53,704 nucleotides of DNA from Treponema sp. Its GTDB lineage: Bacteria; Spirochaetota; Spirochaetia; Treponematales; Breznakiellaceae. Made by a program: the position numbers and the translations under genes. Positions within the stretch are counted from its first letter, which is position 1; every line of letters starts with the position of its first letter. The notes under the pieces were generated by a model. It ran no database searches, had not been told where the DNA came from, and was given only the letters and a program-made list of their open reading frames with translations. Location of the stretch: positions 2,040 through 55,743 of the forward strand of contig WQSW01000008.1 in assembly GCA_009787695.1 (NCBI GenBank). Direction: 5' to 3'. Shown here one piece after another: positions 26,226 through 33,004 of the stretch.

Positions 26226-26867
26226 ATGTATAAATTAATTAAAATATCAATTATAGTTTTTCTAATAATTACTTTACTTACAGCATTACTTACTTTAGCT
26301 GGTATATTCTATTTATGGTTTATTAAAGGTGAATCCAATTTATTATTTATTGGGAGCTTTGTTGCTTTAATTACAGAAATAGCCGGTGTTATAATTCTGT
26401 TTGTAAAAAAGGGATTAAGATATTTTCCAGAAGTAAAAGAACAAAAAACAATGGAAGAGACAAAAGAATTTTTGGAAAAATTCATTACACTTGGAACAAG
26501 CGCGACCATAGTAGGAAATCGTTTGTCATGGCTAATAAATAATGAATCAATGATTAAAATATTGAATGAAAAGATTAAAGAAGGATTAAAAATAGAAATT
26601 ATAACTCCACAGCCGATTAAAAAAGAAATTATTAATAAATTACCTGGCGTTGATTTTATTGTTTCCAATGATACAAATCCTGCAGAAGCTAGATTTATAT
26701 TAATTAATGGTAATAGAAGGGGATCTGAAAGATTGGCAATTCCGAATGATGTTCATCCAGACTTTAAAACAACAATATTTGATAATATTTCTTGTCCTCA
26801 AATTATTGCAATGGCTAGAGAGATTATTAATAAATCAAAAAGAAGATTGCTTGAAGTAAAGAAATAA
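26226..26867 (+). CDS. Two-helix membrane protein with a cytosolic alpha/beta domain
   Basis: A 213-aa protein. Two membrane helices (about residues 5-36 and 41-61) form a hairpin. A cytosolic domain follows with KIEIITPQPIKKEIINKL, VDFIVSND and ARFILINGNRRGSERLAIP, then a helical end rich in Lys. The strand pattern is reminiscent of PLD-like or TrmB C-terminal folds, but no HKD motif is present and I do not claim that family. GAGG sits upstream of the ATG. It lies between the lipoproteins and uvrB and may belong to the accessory block. Confidence 0.65.
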   Translation: MYKLIKISIIVFLIITLLTALLTLAGIFYLWFIKGESNLLFIGSFVALITEIAGVIILFVKKGLRYFPEVKEQKTMEETKEFLEKFITLGTSATIVGNRLSWLINNESMIKILNEKIKEGLKIEIITPQPIKKEIINKLPGVDFIVSNDTNPAEARFILINGNRRGSERLAIPNDVHPDFKTTIFDNISCPQIIAMAREIINKSKRRLLEVKK

Positions 26868-26921
26868 GTGTCTAATATTGTTTTTTCGTAACCGTCAAAA
26901 CAACCACTACCATCCTCCCCC

Positions 26922-26951
26922 TTGACAAACCCCCCTATACTACTGTTTAGT
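26922..26951 (+). promoter_or_regulatory. Possible promoter of uvrB
   Basis: Perfect TTGACA (26922-26927), an 18-nt spacer and TTTAGT (26946-26951) end 6 nt before the ATG at 26958. The -10 box is weak (four of six). An alternative -10, TATACT (26936-26941), lacks a correctly spaced -35. Either way no Shine-Dalgarno is present. Confidence 0.4.
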
Positions 26952-26957
26952 AAAACA

Positions 26958-28946
26958 ATGCGTAAATTCGAAGTAGTATCTCCCTTTCAACCTGCAGGCG
27001 ATCAAGGCGAGGCGATAACGGCTCTTACAGAGGGTATCAAAGCGGGAGACCAATTCCAAACATTGCAAGGCGTTACAGGTTCGGGAAAAACTTTTACTAT
27101 GGCGAAGCTCATCGAAGAAGTGCAGATGCCGACGCTTATTGTCAGCCATAACAAAACGCTCGCCGCTCAGCTTTACCGTGAGTTTAAAGGTTTCTTCCCG
27201 CACAACGCGGTGGAATATTTTGTTTCTTACTACGATTATTATCAGCCGGAAGCTTATGTCGCAAGCCGCGATCTTTACATCGAAAAAGACGCTTCGATTA
27301 ACGACGAGATAGAACGTATGCGCCTTTCTGCGGCAAGAAGTTTAATGGAACGCGATGATGTAATCATCGTTGCAACTGTCTCTTGCATCTACGGTATGGT
27401 AACTCCCGATGTGTACCGCAAAATGAATGCAACCTTAACAAAGGGCGAATTTATTAATGTTGATGCGGTAATCCGCCGCTTCATTGAATTGCAATATGAG
27501 CGTAACGACAATGTTCTTGAGCGCGGGCGTTTCCGCCGCAGAGGGGACACGCTTGAAATATTTCCCGCTTACATGGAAGAAGCGTACCGCATCGATCTTG
27601 ATTGGGATAAGGTTGAACGCATCCGCCGTTTTAATCCTGTGTCAGGTGAAATGCTTGAAGACCTTGACGGCGCATTAATTTATCCTGCAAAACAATTTGT
27701 TATGCCAAGAGAAAAAATTTATAATTCAATTGAAACAATCAGGCAGGAGTTAAAAGAAAGGCTTGAATATTTTCAAAATAACGGCAAGATCATGGAGGCG
27801 GAACGCCTTAAAACTCGTGTCGAGTACGATATAGAAATGTTAACCGAAATGGGATACTGTCCCGGCATCGAAAACTATTCTGCAATTTTAGCGGAACGAA
27901 AACCCGGAGAATCCCCTGACACATTGATAGATTATCTTCCAAAAAATCACCTAACATTTATTGATGAGAGCCATGTCACCTTACCGCAGTTAGGTGCAAT
28001 GTATGCAGGAGATCGCAGCCGCAAACAAACATTGGTAGATTACGGTTTCCGTTTACCCTGTGCTTTAGACAACCGTCCTTTACGCTACGATGAATTTGCA
28101 GACAGATTAGATAAAACAGTTTTTGTTTCTGCAACTCCCGGAAAAACAGAAATTGAGCAATCTGTAAGAGTGGTACAGCAATTAATCCGCCCCACAGGGC
28201 TTTTAGATCCGGAAATTGAAGTGCGCCCCAGTGAAGGTCAAATGGAAAACATCTACGGCGAAGTGCAGAAACGCATCAAAGCAGGGGAGAGGTCTCTCAT
28301 TTTAACTTTAACAAAAAAAATGGCGGAAGACCTTACCGATTACCTTTCCGGTCTCGGCTTAAAAGTCCGTTACATTCACAGCGAAATAGAAACAATAGAG
28401 CGCGTAGAAATTTTAACTCAGTTACGTCAGGGAAACTTTGACATCCTTGTAGGAATCAATCTGTTACGCGAAGGAATCGATCTGCCCGAAGTATCATTCA
28501 TTGCGATTCTTGACGCGGATAAAATCGGCTTCCTCCGCTCTTTAACAAGCCTTGTCCAGATAATCGGGCGTGCGGCAAGAAACGCCGCAGGCAAAGTAAT
28601 CATGTACGCCGACCGAATGAGCGAAGCGATGGAAAAAGCCATCGCCGAAACCAACCGCCGCCGCGAAATCCAAATCGCCTACAACCAAAAACACGGCATA
28701 ACCCCAGAGACAGTAAAAAAAGCAATCGCAGAAATACTGACGCGCCACATCGAAGAAGCGGAAACCACAGCCGCCACCTCCATCGAAGTGCTTAAAAAAT
28801 CTTTCAATGTTTTAATCCCTGCTCAGCGCAAACAATTAATCAAAGCGCTGGAGAACGAGATGCTTGAACACGCAAAGAATTTGGAATTTGAACAAGCAGC
28901 CGCTATCCGCGATGAGATTGCCCGGATTAAAGATAATAGTTTTTGA
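26958..28946 (+). CDS. uvrB: Excinuclease ABC subunit B
   Basis: A 662-aa nucleotide-excision-repair helicase-like protein that loads on damaged DNA with UvrA and recruits UvrC. Walker A is GVTGSGKTFT. The beta-hairpin region is YYDYYQPEAYVASRDLYIEKD. DESH (FIDESHVTLPQLG) is the Walker B box. The C-terminal helicase lobe has INLLREGIDLPEVSFIAILDADK and QIIGRAARN. The protein ends in a UVR domain (LENEMLEHAKNLEFEQAAAIRDEI) that contacts UvrC. The ATG at 26958 begins the conserved MRKFEVVSPFQPAGDQ; an upstream TTG at 26922 would add 12 unrelated residues that overlap the promoter. uvrA and uvrC are not in the window. Confidence 0.98.
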   Translation: MRKFEVVSPFQPAGDQGEAITALTEGIKAGDQFQTLQGVTGSGKTFTMAKLIEEVQMPTLIVSHNKTLAAQLYREFKGFFPHNAVEYFVSYYDYYQPEAYVASRDLYIEKDASINDEIERMRLSAARSLMERDDVIIVATVSCIYGMVTPDVYRKMNATLTKGEFINVDAVIRRFIELQYERNDNVLERGRFRRRGDTLEIFPAYMEEAYRIDLDWDKVERIRRFNPVSGEMLEDLDGALIYPAKQFVMPREKIYNSIETIRQELKERLEYFQNNGKIMEAERLKTRVEYDIEMLTEMGYCPGIENYSAILAERKPGESPDTLIDYLPKNHLTFIDESHVTLPQLGAMYAGDRSRKQTLVDYGFRLPCALDNRPLRYDEFADRLDKTVFVSATPGKTEIEQSVRVVQQLIRPTGLLDPEIEVRPSEGQMENIYGEVQKRIKAGERSLILTLTKKMAEDLTDYLSGLGLKVRYIHSEIETIERVEILTQLRQGNFDILVGINLLREGIDLPEVSFIAILDADKIGFLRSLTSLVQIIGRAARNAAGKVIMYADRMSEAMEKAIAETNRRREIQIAYNQKHGITPETVKKAIAEILTRHIEEAETTAATSIEVLKKSFNVLIPAQRKQLIKALENEMLEHAKNLEFEQAAAIRDEIARIKDNSF

Positions 28947-28976
28947 AGAATTGGTATAAGTTGATATAGTGTTTGC

Positions 28977-29005
28977 TTGTTATTTCTTAGTTAATAGTTT
29001 ACACT
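28977..29005 (+). promoter_or_regulatory. Promoter of the antitoxin-like gene
   Basis: TTGTTA (28977-28982), a 17-nt spacer and TACACT (29000-29005). The ATG at 29040 follows a short leader with AGGGGA as ribosome-binding site. Confidence 0.5.
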
Positions 29006-29039
29006 CTAAAAAGATAAAAAATTAATATTAGGGGATAAT

Positions 29040-29294
29040 ATGCCTGTAATTAAAAACAGTGTTGATTTATTAAATAATTATAATGAAATATTGGAATATT
29101 GCCAAAATTACAGGGAACCAGTATTTATTACAAATAATGGTCAAGGTAATTTAGCTGTTATGAGCATGGAAACTTATGATCAATTATTGGGCAGATTGGA
29201 ATTATATCAAGCAATTGAAGTTAGTTTAAATCAATTAGAAAAAGGTGAAGTAACTACAGAAGAAGAAATGATAGAAAAGATAAAAAATTTATAG
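29040..29294 (+). CDS. Phd/YefM-type antitoxin without a visible toxin
   Basis: An 84-aa protein. The N-terminal pattern (VIKNSVDLLNNYNEILEYCQNYREPVFITNNGQGNLAVMSMETYDQLL) is the Phd/YefM DNA-binding fold. The C-terminal helix (KGEVTTEEEMIEKIKNL) would wrap a RelE/Doc-type toxin. Antitoxins of this family repress their own operon together with the toxin. No toxin gene of normal length follows in the 160 nt before the next gene, which is on the other strand, so it appears to be an orphan or the remnant of a pair. Confidence 0.82.
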   Translation: MPVIKNSVDLLNNYNEILEYCQNYREPVFITNNGQGNLAVMSMETYDQLLGRLELYQAIEVSLNQLEKGEVTTEEEMIEKIKNL

Positions 29295-29453
29295 GATTTA
29301 ATCAATTATTTTATAATCAAAGAACATAAAGAAAAAGACAAAAATTTTATTTTTATAGCCAGATTTATGTATTGCAAAAGAGATTGGGTAACAATAATTA
29401 AAAATGAATCAATAAATGAAATAATATAAAATAGTTAAATCGGAGAGTGTTAA

Positions 29454-29855
29454 CTACCATGTAATACTGAGTTCCTCTCTTTTAAAGTTGCGGTTCCACA
29501 ACCAAACAACATTTTCATCATCTGTGGTGAATGTTGTTTTATTAACCCAAGCCGCAATTCTGGAGCTGTTTTTTAAATTTATAATGCCTTTATTTTCTTT
29601 AAACCTGATTGACCCTTGATCAATCAATTTTCCGTCCTTGTCACGAACAATTATCTGTTGTCCGCTTCCGATTTTGCTTCTATTAATAACAACATATCCA
29701 ATTAAAGAAGAATCTTGTCTCAAGTAAACACCGTTTTGTAAGTTTTGATCTTTAGAATTTTTAATTTGTAAAAGTTGTATACATAAAATTAAACATAAAA
29801 AGGAGACAGCAATAAAACTTAAGATTTTTAAATATTTTCTATATTTCACATTCAA
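29454..29855 (-). CDS. Small membrane-anchored protein of unknown function
   Basis: A 133-aa protein. One N-terminal membrane segment (ILSFIAVSFLCLILCIQLL, residues 10-28) precedes an exported domain of short strands with GYVVINRSKIGSG, QQIIVRDKDGKLIDQGSIRF and NRNFKREELSITW. No family was recognised. It lies 6 nt downstream of a 46-aa lipoprotein gene and is probably the last gene of a small run of exported proteins. Confidence 0.65.
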   Translation of the reverse strand: MNVKYRKYLKILSFIAVSFLCLILCIQLLQIKNSKDQNLQNGVYLRQDSSLIGYVVINRSKIGSGQQIIVRDKDGKLIDQGSIRFKENKGIINLKNSSRIAAWVNKTTFTTDDENVVWLWNRNFKREELSITW

Positions 29856-29861
29856 TACCGA

Positions 29862-30002
29862 TTATAAATCGTCCAAACTATTATTTTGATATGTTAAATT
29901 GAAATACCTAAACCACGATTCATTTGCTTTAACATTGCAAATTATGCATCCCGATAAAACTAAAGAAAGAATTATAATTATAAATAATAAGTTTATATTC
30001 AT
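29862..30002 (-). CDS. 46-aa putative lipoprotein
   Basis: The translation is MNINLLFIIIIILSLVLSGC followed by a 27-residue tail ending NNSLDDL. The hydrophobic stretch ending LSGC is a canonical lipobox. AGAAAG is a weak ribosome-binding site. Its stop is 6 nt before the next gene. It has no recognised family; the signal peptide and spacing suggest it is real. Confidence 0.6.
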   Translation of the reverse strand: MNINLLFIIIILSLVLSGCIICNVKANESWFRYFNLTYQNNSLDDL

Positions 30003-30041
30003 TTATCTTTCTTTTCGCTCAAAATAATAGTTTGAAAAAAC

Positions 30042-30218
30042 TTAATAATTATTCAATGAAGCATCTCTGTCGAATATATAACCGGAATCATAACTATAAC
30101 GTGTTGAGTTATAACCATCGACAAATCCATCCCAGAAATCAGTAGAACAGCTTGAAAGAACAAACCCAAATGCCAACATCAATGCCAATACGAAAATTAT
30201 TAATTTTCCTTTTCTCAT
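30042..30218 (-). CDS. 58-aa putative lipoprotein
   Basis: It begins MRKGKLIIFVLALMLAFGF and continues to a lipobox, VLSSC, at residues 20-24. The mature peptide is 35 residues and rich in Asp, Tyr and Ser (DFWDGFVDGYNSTRYSYDSG). AAAGGAG lies 7 nt before the ATG, a strong ribosome-binding site. It is 39 nt upstream of the 46-aa lipoprotein gene. No family was recognised; a surface-anchored short peptide is the plain reading. Confidence 0.7.
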   Translation of the reverse strand: MRKGKLIIFVLALMLAFGFVLSSCSTDFWDGFVDGYNSTRYSYDSGYIFDRDASLNNY

Positions 30219-30376
30219 ATAAAAACTCCTTTAAAGCCTTGATTTTTCAAGACCTTGATAAAATTATCCTGCCCTCAAGAGCAGATATTTCTTTTTCATA
30301 AATAACTTTTATAAATTTAAGTGTGAACTTTTTAGCCGATGGCAACTAAATATAAACATTTAATCTTTGAATAAAA

Positions 30377-30703
30377 CTAACGGCGCCTCCAAGTAACACC
30401 ATCTAAGTTGTCTCTCAAGGTATTATTGTCGATGACAGTTAATTCTTGTTGTGTATTAGTTACACCTTCCGGTGCTCTATTGTTAAAACTTATAATAATA
30501 ATTCCATTTCGGTGTATCCATTTTCCGCAAAGCCGATATACTGTACCGTCAACAGTCATTTCTATATTTCCATCAGTCCAAAATTTGATAGAATAACTTG
30601 TACCGCTTGCACCAAAAGTTCCGTTATTGGGTGAAAATGCAAAAACGCCGGTTATTGCAATTATCGAAAATAAAACAAGAACAAAAAAAACTCTCTTCTT
30701 CAT
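30377..30703 (-). CDS. Small secreted protein of unknown function
   Basis: A 108-aa protein starting at ATG 30703, where AAGGGAAGG lies about 7 nt upstream; a longer frame to 30874 crosses the promoter and is rejected. Signal peptide: KKRVFFVLVLFSIIAITGVFA. The mature part (FSPNNGTFGASGTSYSIKF...VDGTVYRLCGKWIHRNGIIIISFNNR...LRDNLDGVTWRRR) has the strand pattern of a small lipocalin-like or META-like fold in which a peptide reads out as background and a variant term, but no named family is claimed. A promoter lies about 160 nt upstream at 30862-30890. Confidence 0.7.
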   Translation of the reverse strand: MKKRVFFVLVLFSIIAITGVFAFSPNNGTFGASGTSYSIKFWTDGNIEMTVDGTVYRLCGKWIHRNGIIIISFNNRAPEGVTNTQQELTVIDNNTLRDNLDGVTWRRR

Positions 30704-30754
30704 TAGTAACCTTCCCTTCGTAAGTTTATCCTCATTACGCGGAGCAATTGTTAC

Positions 30755-30772
30755 TGTCCTTATACAAGGACA
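30755..30772. promoter_or_regulatory. Inverted repeat in the leader of the 30703 gene
   Basis: TGTCCTT (30755-30761) and AAGGACA (30766-30772) are exact reverse complements around 4 nt. The element lies between the minus-strand promoter and the gene start and next to the divergent XRE gene, so it may be that regulator's operator or an RNA hairpin. Confidence 0.4.
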
Positions 30773-30861
30773 ATTTGACAAGATTTTCAAAATAACGCCT
30801 TTTGCCATCGTAACGAAATTTTGACTATTCATGAGGTTATTTATAAAACCCTCGTATAAAT

Positions 30862-30890
30862 AAAGTACACTCAATTAAAATACGTGTCAA
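30862..30890 (-). promoter_or_regulatory. Promoter of the small secreted protein gene
   Basis: On the minus strand a perfect TTGACA (30890-30885), a 17-nt spacer and TACTTT (30867-30862). The leader to the ATG at 30703 is about 150 nt. Confidence 0.6.
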
Positions 30891-30935
30891 GAACTAATAA
30901 CAAAATATATCGTTATTTTAAGATATAAAGAGATT

Positions 30936-31268
30936 ATGGGTAAAAAAAAGCAAGATTTACGGCAAATTTTATCTGCAAATATTAAAGAACAGCGTAAAAT
31001 TCTTGGAATTTCACAGGAAAAATTGGCAGAAAAGGCTGGTCTTTCATGGCAAACGGTAAATAGTATTGAATGTATGCGGACATGGGTCAGCGATAATACA
31101 CTGGAAGCGCTAGCCTCTGTCTTTAAAATTGAAACTTTTCAACTGCTTATGCCGTTTGAAACAAGAGCTGCTATCTCCCTTAATTCCACTAAAGCCTTGC
31201 GAAAACTGGCAGAAGCCAAGAAAGAGTATGATGAAACTTTCGCTGAGATATATAATCAATTAAAGTAA
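30936..31268 (+). CDS. XRE-family helix-turn-helix regulator
   Basis: A 110-aa protein. Residues 13-66 form a Cro/CI-type helix-turn-helix (IKEQRKILGISQEKLAEKAGLSWQTVNSIECMRTWVSDNTLEALASVF), and residues 70-110 form a C-terminal helical segment. It is divergent from the small secreted protein genes and may control them. It differs from the XRE protein at 21456 in its recognition helix and tail, so the two probably bind different sites. Confidence 0.85.
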   Translation: MGKKKQDLRQILSANIKEQRKILGISQEKLAEKAGLSWQTVNSIECMRTWVSDNTLEALASVFKIETFQLLMPFETRAAISLNSTKALRKLAEAKKEYDETFAEIYNQLK

Positions 31269-31438
31269 AAATTTTTCTTATGAGTATAGGAAGCCCGCCG
31301 CCGCTTTTCATCGCCGGTAAAGGAAACCCATTATTAAGCCGAAAATCGATAAAGAAGTAAAAATTGCAAATTTTTTGTGTCATTTTCTGTGTAAATGGGC
31401 TTGAAATGGCGTGTTTACTGCCTTTTTACATCAAATAT

Positions 31439-31467
31439 TTGCATTTTTTTTGAATTTATATCATACT
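31439..31467 (+). promoter_or_regulatory. Possible promoter of the 31489 gene
   Basis: TTGCAT (31439-31444), a 17-nt spacer and CATACT (31462-31467). The ATG at 31489 has AAGGTAACGG as ribosome-binding site. The remaining 170 nt upstream, back to the XRE gene, holds a short GC-rich patch without a clear feature. Confidence 0.45.
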
Positions 31468-31488
31468 TTAAGGTAACGGTGAAAAATT

Positions 31489-32940
31489 ATGGCAGATTCA
31501 AATCTAACAAACTATATTGATACGCTCCAGCAATGCCTTGATGCTAAAAGGGAAACACTGGATAAGTCCGATTTGGGACAACTTAAAGAAGAACTTAGAG
31601 CTTTTCATATTTCTTATGCGTCATTGTATAATCTCTTTTTAAAGAAAAAATTAATCGACGAAGACCCTTACAAACAAGAAGCAAAAATCACCGAAATTGA
31701 AGTGCCGGATGCTACCATTTTTCAAGAAGCAAAACGGATTGAACAGCTTACAATCAGGCTTGCAAATTATGATAATCAATTAGACTACTTAGTCAATTTT
31801 TATCAGCTCGGTATCGATTTCTTAAACCTTGATCGTATCAAACGTATTATGGGGCTTGTGCGGTATATCGACTGGTCTTCTTTTTCTGCGGATTCCCCGA
31901 ATCAAATGACTAAGTCAGTCGCTTTGCTTACTAATCAATCGAAAACCGGAGTCGATGCGCTTACTCTGAATATAATCGGTGAAAGCACTCAAAGACTGAA
32001 TAAAACAACCGGTACGATATTGAAAATTATCAAAGACCTCAGTATTTATTATCGTGAAAAATATAAACTCAATGTCCGTTTAAATATTACAAAAGATATG
32101 TCGGCAGGCGAAGCGACAATGGAAGGTATCAGAAAAAAGATGCCTTCTGCAATGCCGGGACAGCCTTTTTACAAAGAATTAATCGATGAACTAATCAAAG
32201 AGGATTATTCCGAAAGCGGTTCAGATTTAAGGGATTCCATTCTTAATATTTTAAAAGTTAAAGAAAATAAACCGAAAGCTGCAAAACCCGGAGTTGTTTT
32301 TAAAAATATTCTTCTTGACGGAATTCAGGTTATCGGCGGTTCGGCAGGAACGCTCTCGGAAATTGCCTCAAAGATAGACGAAAATCATAATGTCCTTGAG
32401 AGCCGGAAAAAATCTTTTTTTGAATCTATTAAAAAATTAATCAGGCAGATTACCAATGCAGCACCGGAAGAAATTTTTTATACCATTGAATATCTTGATC
32501 CCACTAAAGGCGCTCCTGTAAAAGAAAAAATAAATTATCATCAGTTTAGGGATGATCTTGATAAACGAATTAGAATTTACAACAGTTTTGCACGAGGTCC
32601 TGCTTATCAAAAAATTGCCGCCATGACAGAAGATCAGATAATCGTTTATCTGGAAAGATATATCAAGGAATTAACACAACTTCACAGGACATTAAATTCT
32701 TTTGATGAGTTTTTTAAAGCAAATGTTGAGCCCGGCGAAAGGGATAAAATAAAGGGTATAAAACCTGATCTGTCTGCATTAAAAAACTCTTATGTAAAAG
32801 CGAATCAGCTGCGGCATGAATACAGTGCTCAGAAAGAAGAAGATGATCAAATGAAACGTCTCGGTGTCGGTACGTCTTCTCCTCCGCTTCCGCCTCCGCT
32901 CGCTCCGGCTAATGCGCCTCCTCCTGCCCCGTCTGCTTAA
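31489..32940 (+). CDS. Helical cytosolic protein of unknown function with a Pro-rich tail
   Basis: A 483-aa protein without signal peptide or membrane segments. It is predicted mostly helical, with long amphipathic stretches at residues 5-120 and 375-455 that could form coiled coils. A Gly-rich hinge (VIGGSAGTLSEIAS) lies near residue 285. The last 25 residues are polyproline with Ala (SSPPLPPPLAPANAPPPAPSA), a possible docking tail. No family was recognised. The membrane sensor-like gene follows 64 nt downstream, so the two may form an operon and a complex. Confidence 0.7.
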   Translation: MADSNLTNYIDTLQQCLDAKRETLDKSDLGQLKEELRAFHISYASLYNLFLKKKLIDEDPYKQEAKITEIEVPDATIFQEAKRIEQLTIRLANYDNQLDYLVNFYQLGIDFLNLDRIKRIMGLVRYIDWSSFSADSPNQMTKSVALLTNQSKTGVDALTLNIIGESTQRLNKTTGTILKIIKDLSIYYREKYKLNVRLNITKDMSAGEATMEGIRKKMPSAMPGQPFYKELIDELIKEDYSESGSDLRDSILNILKVKENKPKAAKPGVVFKNILLDGIQVIGGSAGTLSEIASKIDENHNVLESRKKSFFESIKKLIRQITNAAPEEIFYTIEYLDPTKGAPVKEKINYHQFRDDLDKRIRIYNSFARGPAYQKIAAMTEDQIIVYLERYIKELTQLHRTLNSFDEFFKANVEPGERDKIKGIKPDLSALKNSYVKANQLRHEYSAQKEEDDQMKRLGVGTSSPPLPPPLAPANAPPPAPSA

Positions 32941-33004
32941 GAACTATCAAAGACGCTTGAATTGCCTCAAAATTTAGCCGATAATAGAAAAAATGGGTTA
33001 AAAA

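Noticed and set aside
26922-26957. TTG 26922 as the uvrB start
   Set aside because: It is part of a TTGACA box; conserved UvrB sequence begins at the ATG at 26958.
29295-29430. A possible toxin after the Phd/YefM gene
   Set aside because: The frame has no start codon near the antitoxin and no recognisable RelE, Doc or similar motif.
30704-30874. N-terminal extension of the 30377 gene to 30874
   Set aside because: It would overlap the promoter and leader; the ATG at 30703 has a good ribosome-binding site and begins a signal peptide.
31280-31360. A 26-codon frame (MSIGSPPPLF...) in a short GC-rich patch
   Set aside because: No ribosome-binding site and no supported family; could be a repeat fragment, but nothing else supports it.
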